Shown here piece after piece: positions 55,190 to 64,000 of a stretch of DNA of 64,000 nt (position 1 is its first letter; each line of letters begins with the position of its first letter). The notes beneath the pieces were generated by a model. That model saw nothing but the letters and a program-made list of their open reading frames with translations, made no database searches and was not told the DNA's origin. Both the position numbers and the translations under genes were made by a program. Source of the stretch: an uncultured Alteromonadaceae bacterium (GTDB taxonomy: Bacteria > Pseudomonadota > Gammaproteobacteria > Enterobacterales > Alteromonadaceae). The stretch is taken from the NCBI GenBank assembly GCA_947503265.1, contig CANNDC010000009.1, forward strand, positions 62,001 through 126,000, in the 5' to 3' direction.

Positions 55190-55939
55190 CTAACTATCTA
55201 GAAAGTGTTTAATGACTTCTCGATAATTACGACTCACTTTAATTCGCTCAAATTCTCCAATCAACAAGAAGTACTCACCTTTAGTGTGGGGGATAACTTT
55301 GTCAATAAAGTTAAGGTTAACTATTGTTGAACGGTGAACTCGCTTAAAAACCTCTGGGTCGAGCTCTTCCAACAAATCTTTCAAAGTGGTGCGTTTGATA
55401 TGGGTTTCACCCTCTGCATGTAAGCAACAATAATCTCCAGCTGCATCAACCCACTCAATGTGTTCCTGCTTAAGAAGGATTATCTCATCTCGTTCTTTGA
55501 TAACGATCTTTTTATCACCCATGGCGCCCATCGCACCAATGACATCCTGCTTAGCACTGTTTGCTTCGCCCGAATCCCTGCGTTCCAAGGCTCTATCTAC
55601 CGCTCTGGATATTCGTTCTTCATCAATAGGTTTGAGAATATAATCAACAGCGTGAACATCAAACGCATGCAAAGCATATTGTTCATATGCAGTGGTGAAA
55701 ATCACCATAGGCACTAAGTCACTCTGTAAGTTAGTGATAACTTCTAGGCCATTTAAACCGGGCATTTCGATATCCAGAAAGACTAAATCTGGTTCAAGTT
55801 CGCTTATTTTCTGCAGCGCTTCTCTACCATTTTTACCTTCCCCGACTATTTCCACATTTGACAGCTTAGCCAACTTAGCCCTAAGTAAATTTAAGGCTAA
55901 AGGTTCGTCATCAACAATCACTGTACGTAATAATTTCAT
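55190..55939 (-). CDS. LytTR-family response regulator
   Basis: 249 residues. Receiver domain (1-120) with phospho-acceptor Asp in VFLDIEMPG and the K of YILKPID. The LytTR DNA-binding domain (about 145-249) has KRVHRSTIVNLNFIDKVIPH and ends KVSRNYREVIKHFL. It is cotranscribed with the adjacent histidine kinase (18-bp gap). Such regulators bind direct repeats. Target genes are likely local but untested. Confidence 0.94.
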   Translation of the reverse strand: MKLLRTVIVDDEPLALNLLRAKLAKLSNVEIVGEGKNGREALQKISELEPDLVFLDIEMPGLNGLEVITNLQSDLVPMVIFTTAYEQYALHAFDVHAVDYILKPIDEERISRAVDRALERRDSGEANSAKQDVIGAMGAMGDKKIVIKERDEIILLKQEHIEWVDAAGDYCCLHAEGETHIKRTTLKDLLEELDPEVFKRVHRSTIVNLNFIDKVIPHTKGEYFLLIGEFERIKVSRNYREVIKHFLDS

Positions 55940-55957
55940 TCAACCACCCTGCATCCA

Positions 55958-57127
55958 TTAACTCGTAAATAGTTTAGGAGTAGAAAGACTTTTATCAATT
56001 TTTTGCTGCGCTTCGTATGGGATCCGTATAATCGTTTTAAGGCCGCCCGTGGGTGTCACGGTTAACTCAAAAACGTACTCATCACCATATAATGCTTTCA
56101 ATCTCTCACCGATATTTCTAAGGCCCACACCGCGCCCTTTGGAACTCATGATCTTAGTGGGTGCTTTCTTTATTCCTGAACCTGAATCAAACAATTCTAA
56201 TACTAGTTGATTGTTTTCCACTGTGGCAATTAATCCAATTACACCACCTTCTTCACTTTGTGAAATAGCATGCTTCATCGAATTTTCGATTATAGGTTGC
56301 AATAGCAAGCTAGGAATCTTGCCCACTTTAGCTTCTTCATCGATTCGAAAATCTACTTTTAAGCGGTCACCAAAGCGTGTTTTTTCGATATCCAGATACA
56401 AATTTAGCGCCATAATTTCGTTTTCTAACGCGAGTTTAGTATCTGGATTGTTGTCTAGGGAATAGCGTAGGAATCGACTTAAATTGACCGCCATTTGCTG
56501 AGCCTTTAGGGGTTCTTCAGACTCCACCAAAGAGTTGATCGCATTGAGGGTATTACATAAAAAATGCGGATTTAATTGGTATCGCAACATTTTTATTTGT
56601 GCATCGCGAGCCACCGTTTGGGCTTTCATGCGTTTTAGCTGCTCTTCTCGCGCGTCTGCTTCCGCCAACAACATATCGCTATGCTCAGATTGCAGCAATT
56701 CATAATATCTAATGCCGTGAAATAAACCGGTCCAACAGAGAAAAATAAAGATACTGGTGAAATGCCAGCCACCAAATTCGCCCCATTCTTCAACCTTGCC
56801 GGTTAGTTGTACAAAGGCTTCCATCCGGAAAAACGTCCATACTAAGGCAACGGCCATGACAGAAAAGAGCCCGACAATAAATCTAAATACGGTTGATTTG
56901 GACCAAATATGCCTGAAGATCCAGTAAAGCAGCAATGAAAGAAGCAGCCCTAAAACACCTTGCAACACGATATGGACGATATGCATCCAATTAAATGGAC
57001 CGTACCAAAGGGTAAGCGTAAAGAAACTAGTTAAGCTGACAAACAGCCAAAAGCCGGCTTGCCAAATCCAGAACTTTCGTTGTGGTGACGCAAATAAAAA
57101 CTGTTTAATTGCTTCTTTAGTGATAAT
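55958..57127 (-). CDS. LytS-like sensor histidine kinase (non-canonical start)
   Basis: The first ATG (56986) gives 342 residues, but the frame upstream clearly codes: it reads KFWIWQAGFWLFVSLTSFFT, a first membrane helix, back to about 57127, with a stop TAA further up and no ATG, GTG or TTG. An ATT at 57127 or 57109 is the likely start, or the sequence has an error. About four helices are followed by the His_kinase H-box QLNPHFLCNTLNAINSLVE and a HATPase end with GVGLRNIGERLKALYGDEY. It phosphorylates the LytTR partner. Confidence 0.85.
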   Translation of the reverse strand: MITKEAIKQFLFASPQRKFWIWQAGFWLFVSLTSFFTLTLWYGPFNWMHIVHIVLQGVLGLLLSLLLYWIFRHIWSKSTVFRFIVGLFSVMAVALVWTFFRMEAFVQLTGKVEEWGEFGGWHFTSIFIFLCWTGLFHGIRYYELLQSEHSDMLLAEADAREEQLKRMKAQTVARDAQIKMLRYQLNPHFLCNTLNAINSLVESEEPLKAQQMAVNLSRFLRYSLDNNPDTKLALENEIMALNLYLDIEKTRFGDRLKVDFRIDEEAKVGKIPSLLLQPIIENSMKHAISQSEEGGVIGLIATVENNQLVLELFDSGSGIKKAPTKIMSSKGRGVGLRNIGERLKALYGDEYVFELTVTPTGGLKTIIRIPYEAQQKIDKSLSTPKLFTS

Positions 57128-57246
57128 AAATGTTCTTAGTTTTTACACACTTGAGCAAGTCTACACGCCAATTCTTGAAAGGACCACATGGAATATCCAA
57201 CGTACCGCACAGCAAGTCCGTTTAAGCGTTTTTGACGCCCGTTGAC

Positions 57247-58284
57247 CTATTCGCTTTCTTTAGCGCTTAACGAGGCGCTTTGCTGTTTTAACCTATCCAA
57301 TTTTTCTTTCAGGGAGTGTTTTTTGTCCTTGTCTTGCTCCAACACTATCTTTTCTTCGAGTCCCTTTATCCTTTCCCCAATATTGGCTTTTTGTTTTTCT
57401 TGCTTCTCTGCGGCTTCTGCTTTGTCAAAAGCCACATCTTCGATATCGTTTTCGTTAGTTTCTTTTTGTATTCGCTGTTTGGGCGGAATCATTTTTGCTT
57501 CCGGAGTAACCGGTCTGGCGCTAACAAAGTTGGGTGACATAATTTCAATTTGATTGTCGTGAAGTACATCCAGCACTTCTCGATTTAACCTAGATTTCGA
57601 ACTAATTAGACTTTTTACTTCCTCAAGTTTGCCACTGACTTTGTACACCACAGAGAAATCACCCAATTCAGCTATATGTACAAAACCATCCGTCAATCCA
57701 CATTTTTCAGTAGCTTGTATTAAAAGCTTTTCAACACTTGAATGATGCACATCATAGCCCAAAGATAAGGTAGTGGAGACTATGGTTCCCGAAGTACGTG
57801 CTACGGACACTGGGTTAGTGATCATAAAGGTGTTAGGTAAGGCAACGAGATCTCGCGCTTCAGTTTGAATTTCTGTGTCTAATAATCCGCGGTCTACCAC
57901 CCTGCCAAAATGGTCACCCACTCTGATAAAATCCCCGGTTCTGAAGGGTTTGGTAATGCGCATCATGATACCAGCCAATAGATTTGCAAAAATCGTACTG
58001 GATGAGAATGCAAATACGCCTGAAATAACCAGCCCTACCAGGCCAATAATTTGATTGCGAGAACTATCACTCACTGGCAATGCTAGAATGACTGCTAACA
58101 ACCCCGTCAGCGTTAAACCCAGCATGATCAATTGGTTTGAGAAAAGCTTTTCGTTTCCTTCAGCCGCATGGCGTTTTATAAGGAAAGTATGTGCTAGCCA
58201 CAAAAACACTAGCACTGCGAGTAAAGTAATCGCCAAAGGTAAAAATAGAATTAAACTTTGTAATATCGAATCGGCTAACTGCAT
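57247..58284 (-). CDS. MscS-family mechanosensitive channel
   Basis: 345 residues. Three N-terminal helices (about 10-90). The pore-helix-like TIFANLLAGIMMRITKPFRT and the beta domain GDFIRVGDHFGRVVDRGLLD are typical of MscS. The C-terminal 70 residues are charged, with a coiled coil (KAEAAEKQEKQKANIGER). It relieves osmotic stress. An 11-bp-arm palindrome precedes the start. Confidence 0.92.
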   Translation of the reverse strand: MQLADSILQSLILFLPLAITLLAVLVFLWLAHTFLIKRHAAEGNEKLFSNQLIMLGLTLTGLLAVILALPVSDSSRNQIIGLVGLVISGVFAFSSSTIFANLLAGIMMRITKPFRTGDFIRVGDHFGRVVDRGLLDTEIQTEARDLVALPNTFMITNPVSVARTSGTIVSTTLSLGYDVHHSSVEKLLIQATEKCGLTDGFVHIAELGDFSVVYKVSGKLEEVKSLISSKSRLNREVLDVLHDNQIEIMSPNFVSARPVTPEAKMIPPKQRIQKETNENDIEDVAFDKAEAAEKQEKQKANIGERIKGLEEKIVLEQDKDKKHSLKEKLDRLKQQSASLSAKESE

Positions 58285-58294
58285 AGGCTCACTA

Positions 58295-58319
58295 ACTTCT
58301 AGAAATCGTTTCTAGAAGT
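58295..58319 (-). promoter_or_regulatory. Perfect palindrome just upstream of the MscS gene
   Basis: Arms ACTTCTAGAAA and TTTCTAGAAGT (11 bp) around a 3-nt TCG spacer. It ends 11 bp before the start on the minus strand, so as RNA it would sit beside the ribosome binding region; as DNA it could be an operator. Confidence 0.6.
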
Positions 58320-58351
58320 ATAGTAACCCGTTCAGAATCTAATACCAATTA

Positions 58352-58377
58352 GGGCCGCGTCTTTGCGACAACGGCCC
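58352..58377. terminator. GC-rich hairpin after the phosphorylase gene
   Basis: GGGCCG (58352-58357) pairs with CGGCCC (58372-58377). There is no T tract on the minus strand, so terminator function is tentative. Confidence 0.4.
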
Positions 58378-58423
58378 GAGAACAACGCTATTTGTGAGTA
58401 ATAGAAATAGTCAATAAATGCCG

Positions 58424-61400
58424 TTAACTGACTTTACACAACATATCTTCTGTCAACTCAACTTCTAACTGTGTTATTTGCCCCGTTCGTTTGAACAATT
58501 CTTGGCTATGCGAAGGTTCTAGTAGTAGCTCGGACGAGGAAACTACTTTGCCATTCCCATACGAAATGGTTAGCTGTCGCTTGTTACCCAATCGGTAAAT
58601 AATAGGGACTTGGCACCAGGTAAAAGCAATTGCATGTTCAGGCACATTCAAGTTTTGCCATTGGTCGTTAACATCAAGATACCTAAGCACTTGCTGGTCA
58701 CGCAAAAACTCTCTATTGCGAAGAAGGTTAGGCTCGAATCTCGCTCCACCTGCACTTACTTTTATGCCCAATTCGCCGAAACGCGTTAACATCTCTTCTT
58801 TTACCTGACCCGTCATGCCCGGTTGTTGAGCGCCAGCATGTTTCGGTGTGTGGGAATACGGATCATAAGGAAATGCGCCGTATTCTGAAGGTGATTTATT
58901 GAAGCCTATCCCTTCTCTAACACGATAATATTGGTCGGCTAGTCTATCACTGAGCGGATTATTGCTTTCCACAGCATTGAAGAAGTTCTCCATTACAGCA
59001 TAGAGAAGTTTCGATACCATGTGCCAATAAACGCTTCCCAGCCCTTCGAAACCAAACATACCTCCTGATCTGCCCGTAAATGATTGATGGTTAAACACGT
59101 TTTCATACAACTCAGCTAATGGTTTTTTAGCATCATTTGCATTGGTGTATTCAGCACTAAGTTGCGCTATCTTGTCCATCAAATCGCCAACATTGGTCAA
59201 GTTGGGATTAAAACGGTAGGTGCCTGAGACATCTTTTTCGATGATTCGTTTATCACCCTTCTCTAGCATGATTTGTAATAATTCGATGGATTCAACTTGT
59301 TGTGCAGGCACGACATTCTTATTCAAGAAACGAGTTTGTGCTCTGTCTGGGTAGAGCATAAAAGTTTTTTGGTCTTGTCGATAAATTGCGCTCGCAAAAA
59401 GCGCATCCACAACTTCAACTGCTTGTTCGGGTTTGAGCGCACCTGAACTCAGCACCGCCACTTGCCCTTCCAGCATAGGATATAAATTGTCTACTGTGAT
59501 CTGATTGTCTGAAATCTTGTCCAAATTCAACAAATTGTAGGCATGATACAGGTTGTCTTCAGCCAAGTTTTTATGAATGCAGTGGTCGATAACGGCTAGT
59601 GCATTAGCAAGCAACTCATTAACGGCACTCACTTCGTAAGATACCTGACCAGAGAAACCCTCTTGTCGGTAAACTTTGGTTCTGTAAACACTCGCTGATT
59701 GACCCAACCCAGCTAAATAATCACTGCGCTGTTCATCACTGTAACCTTGCTGATGATTCTTCGGATGCATGTCAGAGTAGGTACGCGTGGTTTCCTCTAA
59801 CCATTGAGCTAATTCAGAGGATATATCAAAACAACTCTGCTCATTAGCCAATAGCGATTGCATAAATGACACATAGCGGCGCATATAATACAAGGTAACC
59901 ATGGATAACCCTTGGCCTACCAAGGCGTTGTTTGCATCATTCCACTCAGGTCTTTGTGTGTTTAGCCAAATCCCGCCTTCAATCACCAAGTTACTTAGCT
60001 TAGTGAGTAGCGGAAGTATGAGCTTTTCAAGTAAATTGACTTGATAGACTTGTCCCGTGCTTGAATCAAGCAGCAATTTCCCATCAGCACCAATAGATTC
60101 AAGTCTGCTCTCAATTTTTTCAGCCAACTCTTCATCAAAAACTACCGTGCTTTTTGAATTGGCTAACATGTCTGCAAAAGGCTTTAATCGATAAGGCACA
60201 TTCGCATAACTGAAAATTTTTCGGTGCAATAATGAACTCAGCTTACTGGGATTAAATTTCTGTGACCACTCAAGCAGTTTTAATAAATAGATTATTTGAT
60301 GGTCGCCCCAATAGCCAATATAGCTCCATGGATCATCTGGCTCTTCAACTTCCCAATCAATCCCTTCTTTGGTGATTCGGTAAGGGTTGTATCCGTCAAT
60401 GGTCGAAGCATTCACAAATTTAGCGATGACACTGTCGATAAATTCAGGATAGCTTATCGTGAGAGCTTCCCAATTTTGGAATATATCGCGCCAATTTCCC
60501 TGATACGTCAATAACGACGCACCATGCTCATCTTTGAGTTTAATCGCAAATTGGTTCCAGGGACGGCTGGGATCACCATGTCTGCGACCGAAAGTAATCG
60601 GCAAGTATTCTTGACTTAGTCGACTTAGCTGAGGGTCATTTTGCTGTTCAATCGCTGCCAACAATTCTTGCAGCAGTATGTTGTCTGACAAGCTTGCGAA
60701 AAATGCCTGATGTTTTTCAAATAGACCTTTATTGAAATGTGCAAGTGTCTTAGTAAAATCTGCGGTTGAGATTGTGTATTGATTGTCGAATATACCGCCG
60801 CGCAATGTATTGTAAAGTACGTTCGAATAATGGTGGATGTGAACAGATTCTTCGTTAACCATTTGAAACCCGTCAGAAGCCGCCATGATTTTCGCCAAAG
60901 CATCTGAGCCAGCGTCAATTGAACTCTGAATTTTACTCAGTAATTCAGCATCGCTGGTTTCCGCAATCGATTTCAGTGTCTGTGGTTGAGTTTGTTCAAC
61001 ATTTGCGATCATTTGCCATTGTTGCGAAGTTTGAGCAGGCAAAACGAATTCTGAATTGACCAAATAAGCACCGCGAATACCGCGTTTGGTATGCTCAGTA
61101 GATATGGATTGGCCGCGACGGAATCGTCCTACCTGTTCACTGCTCAACAGGATCTTTTTATTTTCTAATCCAGTAGAAAAAACAGTATTGGTACGCAAGG
61201 ATTCACAAGGTTCCGCGCGATCGGTAATTCCTGAATATAGGGTAAACATGGCTAGGCTAGAATTTTCGTCTAGTTCAGTCCATTTATACGCATCAACTAG
61301 ATTGCTCGATACAGACTGGGTGAATCTAGGTGTGCCCGCTGGCAGGATATTTTGTAGTCCATCCAAAAGTTCTATTGAAACTGAATCATTCCCTAAGTTC

Positions 61401-61864
61401 TCAACTTCACAACGTCTTACAAATCCAAATTCATCGCTGGTTAGCCAACTGTATCGAAAGGCAAGTTGCAAATCGTGGTTAATTTCTTCAAAACAAAGTT
61501 TATTTCCGAGAATATTTTTATAAATGTTGCGACTCGTTTGATATCGACCATCATGCTCGGTATTAAACGGTTCCCACCCTTTTTTGTTTTGACCCACATT
61601 GAAAATCGTTTTACACCCTGTGTGGGGCCAACTCTCGTGAATACGGTCAACGGGACCATATGGGAACAGTGCAGTTTCAGGTGAAACTCTACCTGCGGTC
61701 AAACCGCCAGTTGAAGATACAAATAGCCAATGATCGCTATCAGATATAAGACTGATAAAAAAAGGGGCCATCGAATCCACATTGTATATGGCATAGTAAC
61801 GTTCGCCTTTAAAAGTGACGAATTCACCGGATGCTGGATTAACTTTCATTGTTGTTTGGTTCAT
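58424..61864 (-). CDS. Large glucan phosphorylase-like protein (GH94/GH149/GH161 type)
   Basis: 1146 residues, cytoplasmic. The N-terminal beta-sandwich (about 1-300; PFFISLISDSDHWLFVSSTG) and the (alpha/alpha)6 barrel with YQGNWRDIFQNWEAL, SYIGYWGDHQIIYLL and WLNTQRPEWNDANNALVGQG resemble inverting glucan phosphorylases. It is longer than GH94 laminaribiose phosphorylases (about 900) and near the size of beta-1,3-glucan phosphorylases GH149/GH161. With the laminarinase and GH3, cleavage of imported beta-1,3-oligoglucans to glucose-1-P is the likely role. The exact family was not verified. Confidence 0.75.
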   Translation of the reverse strand: MNQTTMKVNPASGEFVTFKGERYYAIYNVDSMAPFFISLISDSDHWLFVSSTGGLTAGRVSPETALFPYGPVDRIHESWPHTGCKTIFNVGQNKKGWEPFNTEHDGRYQTSRNIYKNILGNKLCFEEINHDLQLAFRYSWLTSDEFGFVRRCEVENLGNDSVSIELLDGLQNILPAGTPRFTQSVSSNLVDAYKWTELDENSSLAMFTLYSGITDRAEPCESLRTNTVFSTGLENKKILLSSEQVGRFRRGQSISTEHTKRGIRGAYLVNSEFVLPAQTSQQWQMIANVEQTQPQTLKSIAETSDAELLSKIQSSIDAGSDALAKIMAASDGFQMVNEESVHIHHYSNVLYNTLRGGIFDNQYTISTADFTKTLAHFNKGLFEKHQAFFASLSDNILLQELLAAIEQQNDPQLSRLSQEYLPITFGRRHGDPSRPWNQFAIKLKDEHGASLLTYQGNWRDIFQNWEALTISYPEFIDSVIAKFVNASTIDGYNPYRITKEGIDWEVEEPDDPWSYIGYWGDHQIIYLLKLLEWSQKFNPSKLSSLLHRKIFSYANVPYRLKPFADMLANSKSTVVFDEELAEKIESRLESIGADGKLLLDSSTGQVYQVNLLEKLILPLLTKLSNLVIEGGIWLNTQRPEWNDANNALVGQGLSMVTLYYMRRYVSFMQSLLANEQSCFDISSELAQWLEETTRTYSDMHPKNHQQGYSDEQRSDYLAGLGQSASVYRTKVYRQEGFSGQVSYEVSAVNELLANALAVIDHCIHKNLAEDNLYHAYNLLNLDKISDNQITVDNLYPMLEGQVAVLSSGALKPEQAVEVVDALFASAIYRQDQKTFMLYPDRAQTRFLNKNVVPAQQVESIELLQIMLEKGDKRIIEKDVSGTYRFNPNLTNVGDLMDKIAQLSAEYTNANDAKKPLAELYENVFNHQSFTGRSGGMFGFEGLGSVYWHMVSKLLYAVMENFFNAVESNNPLSDRLADQYYRVREGIGFNKSPSEYGAFPYDPYSHTPKHAGAQQPGMTGQVKEEMLTRFGELGIKVSAGGARFEPNLLRNREFLRDQQVLRYLDVNDQWQNLNVPEHAIAFTWCQVPIIYRLGNKRQLTISYGNGKVVSSSELLLEPSHSQELFKRTGQITQLEVELTEDMLCKVS

Positions 61865-62189
61865 GGTCCATGTCTCTTACTGAATTTAGTTAGCGAGAAA
61901 GCGCTTTTTTGCGGTCATTTTTGAGACAATAAGACAAGTAAATAAGAGGTCAAGATAAACGCGTTAGAACGGACTTTAGACGCGAGAAGTAGGTCAATAA
62001 AACTTTGTGGCCTAATTAGCAGATAGTGATGCCACTAAGATCGTCAATACAGGATCGTTAAAGCATCTTCAATTCTACATTCTCAAAACTCGGCCGCATT
62101 AGCGTCCTACAGGTCCGTTTTATCGCTTTTTAATTTTTTTTAAACGAGGGAATCACTATGTTTATTGGTGAATTAAAGGATCATTAAGA
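61865..62189. promoter_or_regulatory. Divergent region with LacI-type operator
   Basis: AAAGCGCTTT (61898-61907), extended as GAAAGCGCTTTT, is the central palindrome of LacI/GalR-family operators. It lies 34 bp upstream of the phosphorylase start and could control both it and the GH3 gene. No LacI gene is present in the window. The rest is AT-rich with no other clear signal. Confidence 0.6.
62158..62187 (+). CDS. Possible 9-codon leader peptide before GH3 gene
   Basis: ATG at 62158 encodes MFIGELKDH and stops at TAA (62185-62187), 2 bp before the GH3 ATG. GAGGGAATCACT gives it a strong ribosome binding site. Translational coupling or a short regulatory leader is possible; it could also be chance. 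Confidence 0.3.
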   Translation: MFIGELKDH

Positions 62190-64000
62190 ATGCTTAACCG
62201 TAGTAAAGACGATTTCATATTGTCTATTTTGAAGAGTATGACACTGAGCGAAAAAATCGGTCAGATGAGTCAGTTATGTGGACACGAAGGAAATATTCCA
62301 GCTGATTTACGTCAAGCTATTCAGGAAGGCAAAGTAGGATCAGTTCTCAACGAGGTCTGCCCAAATACGATTAACGAACTACAACGAATAGCGCGTCATG
62401 AAAGTCGCTTAGGTATTCCATTGCTAATTGGCCGCGATGTTATTCATGGGTTTAAAACTATTTTTCCTATTCCTTTAGGACAAGCAGCAAGTTGGTCACC
62501 CGAACTGGTAGAGTCTGCGGCCCGAGTCGCTGCGAAAGAGGCCGCATCAGTCGGTATTAATTGGACTTTCGCTCCCATGATTGATATCAGTCGAGATCCT
62601 CGATGGGGACGCGTAGCTGAAAGCCTGGGAGAAGATCCGTATTTATGCTCAACACTTACTACCTCCATGGTATTAGGTTTTCAAACACAAGACTTGTCAG
62701 ATATAACCGCTATTGCGGCCTGTGCGAAACATTTTGCAGGTTACGGTGCCGTTGAAAGTGGCAGAGATTACAGCACCACTAATATCCCAGAAAATGAACT
62801 CAGGAATGTGTATTTTCGCCCGTTCAAAAAAGCCGTAGACAGCGGAATTATGACGTTAATGACGTCTTTTTCAGATCTTAATGGTATACCTGCAACGGGA
62901 AATCAATGGTTGTTGGACGACATCCTTAGAGATGAGTGGGAATTTACCGGGATTGTAGTCAGTGACTGGGATTCGATTCGTCAACTAAGTACCCATGGAT
63001 TCACTGAAAACGATAAAGAATCTGCATTCGAAGCTAGCAATGCCACTGTGGATATGGAGATGGCAAGCACCACTTACCGAGATAATTTAGAACAACTGGT
63101 AGACGAAGGCAGAATTCAAATACAGCAAATTGATGAGGCTGTTGCACGAATACTTTCTGTCAAATATAAATTGGGATTATTTGACGATGCACAATTTCAG
63201 TTTAAGCGCCTTCCAGTAGACTTGCCTACTGAACATTTACGTTTAGCCAAAGAGTCAGCCTTGAAAAGTTGTGTGCTGCTGAAAAACGATAACAATATAT
63301 TGCCATTGAATGCTAATTCAATTAATCGAATCGCAGTAATAGGTCCGCTTGCAGATGATGGCTATGAGCAACTTGGGACATGGATTTTTGATGGAGAAGA
63401 ACGTCACAGCATATCTTGTCTACAGGCCATAAAGCACATGGCAGGTAGCCAGCTTGATGTCCTTTATGAAAAAGCCCTAAATACTACGAGAAGTCATGAT
63501 ACTGGTGACATCCCTAAGGCCGTAGAAGCGGCCAAACAATCTGACGCAGCGATACTTGTTGTTGGAGAAGAATCAATTCTATCAGGTGAGGCGCACTGTC
63601 GAGCTGAGTTAGATTTGCCCGGCAAACAGAACGAACTGATTAGAGCCATAAAGGAAACTGGAACGCCAGTAGTGTTAGTTGTTTTAGCTGGCAGACCGCT
63701 TACCATTGAAAATATTCTGCCCAGCGTAGATGCCGTGCTATACGGTTGGCATCCTGGCACAATGGGTGGACCAGCAATCGCAGATTTACTTTTTGGCGTG
63801 GAAAGCCCTTCAGGAAAATTGCCGATTACCTTTGTTAGAAAAGTAGGACAAATTCCACTTTATTACTCCCAAAAGCCCTCTGGTAAACCCGCTAGTGAAA
63901 GCAATTATGTCCATATGGATGATATTAATGTCAGAGCACCGCAAACTTCATTAGGAATGGCGGCAACTCACTTAGACACCCATTTTTCACCCCTATTTCC
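62190..64000 (+). CDS. GH3 beta-glucosidase (3' end cut by window)
   Basis: About 603 codons read to the window edge with no stop, so the C-terminal part is missing. The N-terminal barrel shows GRDVIHGFKTIFPIPLG, KHFAGYGAVESGRDYS and the nucleophile D259 in IVVSDWDSIRQL. The C-terminal sandwich has VVGEESILSGEAHCRAEL, which supplies the acid/base region. No signal peptide, so it is cytoplasmic, acting on imported beta-glucosides or laminari-oligomers. AGGA at 62177-62180 precedes the ATG. Confidence 0.93.
   Translation, partial: MLNRSKDDFILSILKSMTLSEKIGQMSQLCGHEGNIPADLRQAIQEGKVGSVLNEVCPNTINELQRIARHESRLGIPLLIGRDVIHGFKTIFPIPLGQAASWSPELVESAARVAAKEAASVGINWTFAPMIDISRDPRWGRVAESLGEDPYLCSTLTTSMVLGFQTQDLSDITAIAACAKHFAGYGAVESGRDYSTTNIPENELRNVYFRPFKKAVDSGIMTLMTSFSDLNGIPATGNQWLLDDILRDEWEFTGIVVSDWDSIRQLSTHGFTENDKESAFEASNATVDMEMASTTYRDNLEQLVDEGRIQIQQIDEAVARILSVKYKLGLFDDAQFQFKRLPVDLPTEHLRLAKESALKSCVLLKNDNNILPLNANSINRIAVIGPLADDGYEQLGTWIFDGEERHSISCLQAIKHMAGSQLDVLYEKALNTTRSHDTGDIPKAVEAAKQSDAAILVVGEESILSGEAHCRAELDLPGKQNELIRAIKETGTPVVLVVLAGRPLTIENILPSVDAVLYGWHPGTMGGPAIADLLFGVESPSGKLPITFVRKVGQIPLYYSQKPSGKPASESNYVHMDDINVRAPQTSLGMAATHLDTHFSPLF

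Noticed and set aside
1..64000. tRNA, rRNA, prophage or insertion sequences
   Set aside because: None could be recognised on either strand: no transposase, integrase, phage structural gene or tRNA-like cloverleaf with a CCA end was seen.

Overview
The window looks like a chromosomal segment of a marine gammaproteobacterium of the Alteromonadales (Glaciecola/Paraglaciecola-like). This is inferred from the protein families together: algal-glucan enzymes beside a large TonB-dependent receptor, a flavin-dependent halogenase with SapC and cupin partners, biosynthetic SpeA, and glmU-deoR-glmS. No 16S rRNA, tRNA, IS element or CRISPR array is visible, so the genus is not established.

Layout. Positions 1-9.1 kb hold a clipped MarR gene, a NUDIX hydrolase, a TetR-controlled cupin/amine-oxidase pair preceded by a degenerate 7-bp repeat array, a GH16 lipoprotein, a TetR-controlled FAD protein and a phasin. 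9.1-12.8 kb hold a D-amino-acid PLP enzyme, a MocR regulator and a divergent EamA exporter. 12.9-17.9 kb hold three secreted lipoproteins (esterase, DUF1080, DUF4397/CHRD). 18.0-23.4 kb is a defence-type island lying downstream of glmS, the classical attTn7 neighbourhood. It contains a membrane protein, two HEPN-like genes and a complete two-protein retron of the Eco1/St85 type whose msr-msd RNA can be read directly. 23.8-44.9 kb is mostly core metabolism and regulation: glmS-deoR-glmU, a diguanylate cyclase, an Ada/AlkA-Ogt-EamA operon, a beta-lactamase-fold protein, MocR with GNAT/PaiB, speA with a leader that can fold in two exclusive ways, a yeast-type cytosine deaminase, an orphan binding protein, a MarR-GNAT fusion and a GCS2/aspartoacylase pair.

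45.4-64 kb is a beta-1,3-glucan (laminarin) utilisation locus. It has a GH16 laminarinase lipoprotein with four C-terminal repeats, a TonB-dependent receptor, the halogenase/SapC/cupin_8 module, a LytS/LytTR-type two-component pair, an MscS channel, a very large glucan phosphorylase-like protein (GH94/149/161 type) and a GH3 beta-glucosidase cut by the window end. The likely flow is cleavage at the cell surface by GH16, import through the receptor, then phosphorolysis and hydrolysis by the phosphorylase-like protein and GH3. A LacI-type operator sits between the last two genes, but no LacI gene is in the window.

The most notable items are the retron with its readable RNA and promoter, the speA leader, the heptamer array, the receptor/halogenase/SapC/cupin module, and a histidine kinase whose coding frame extends upstream with no usual start codon.
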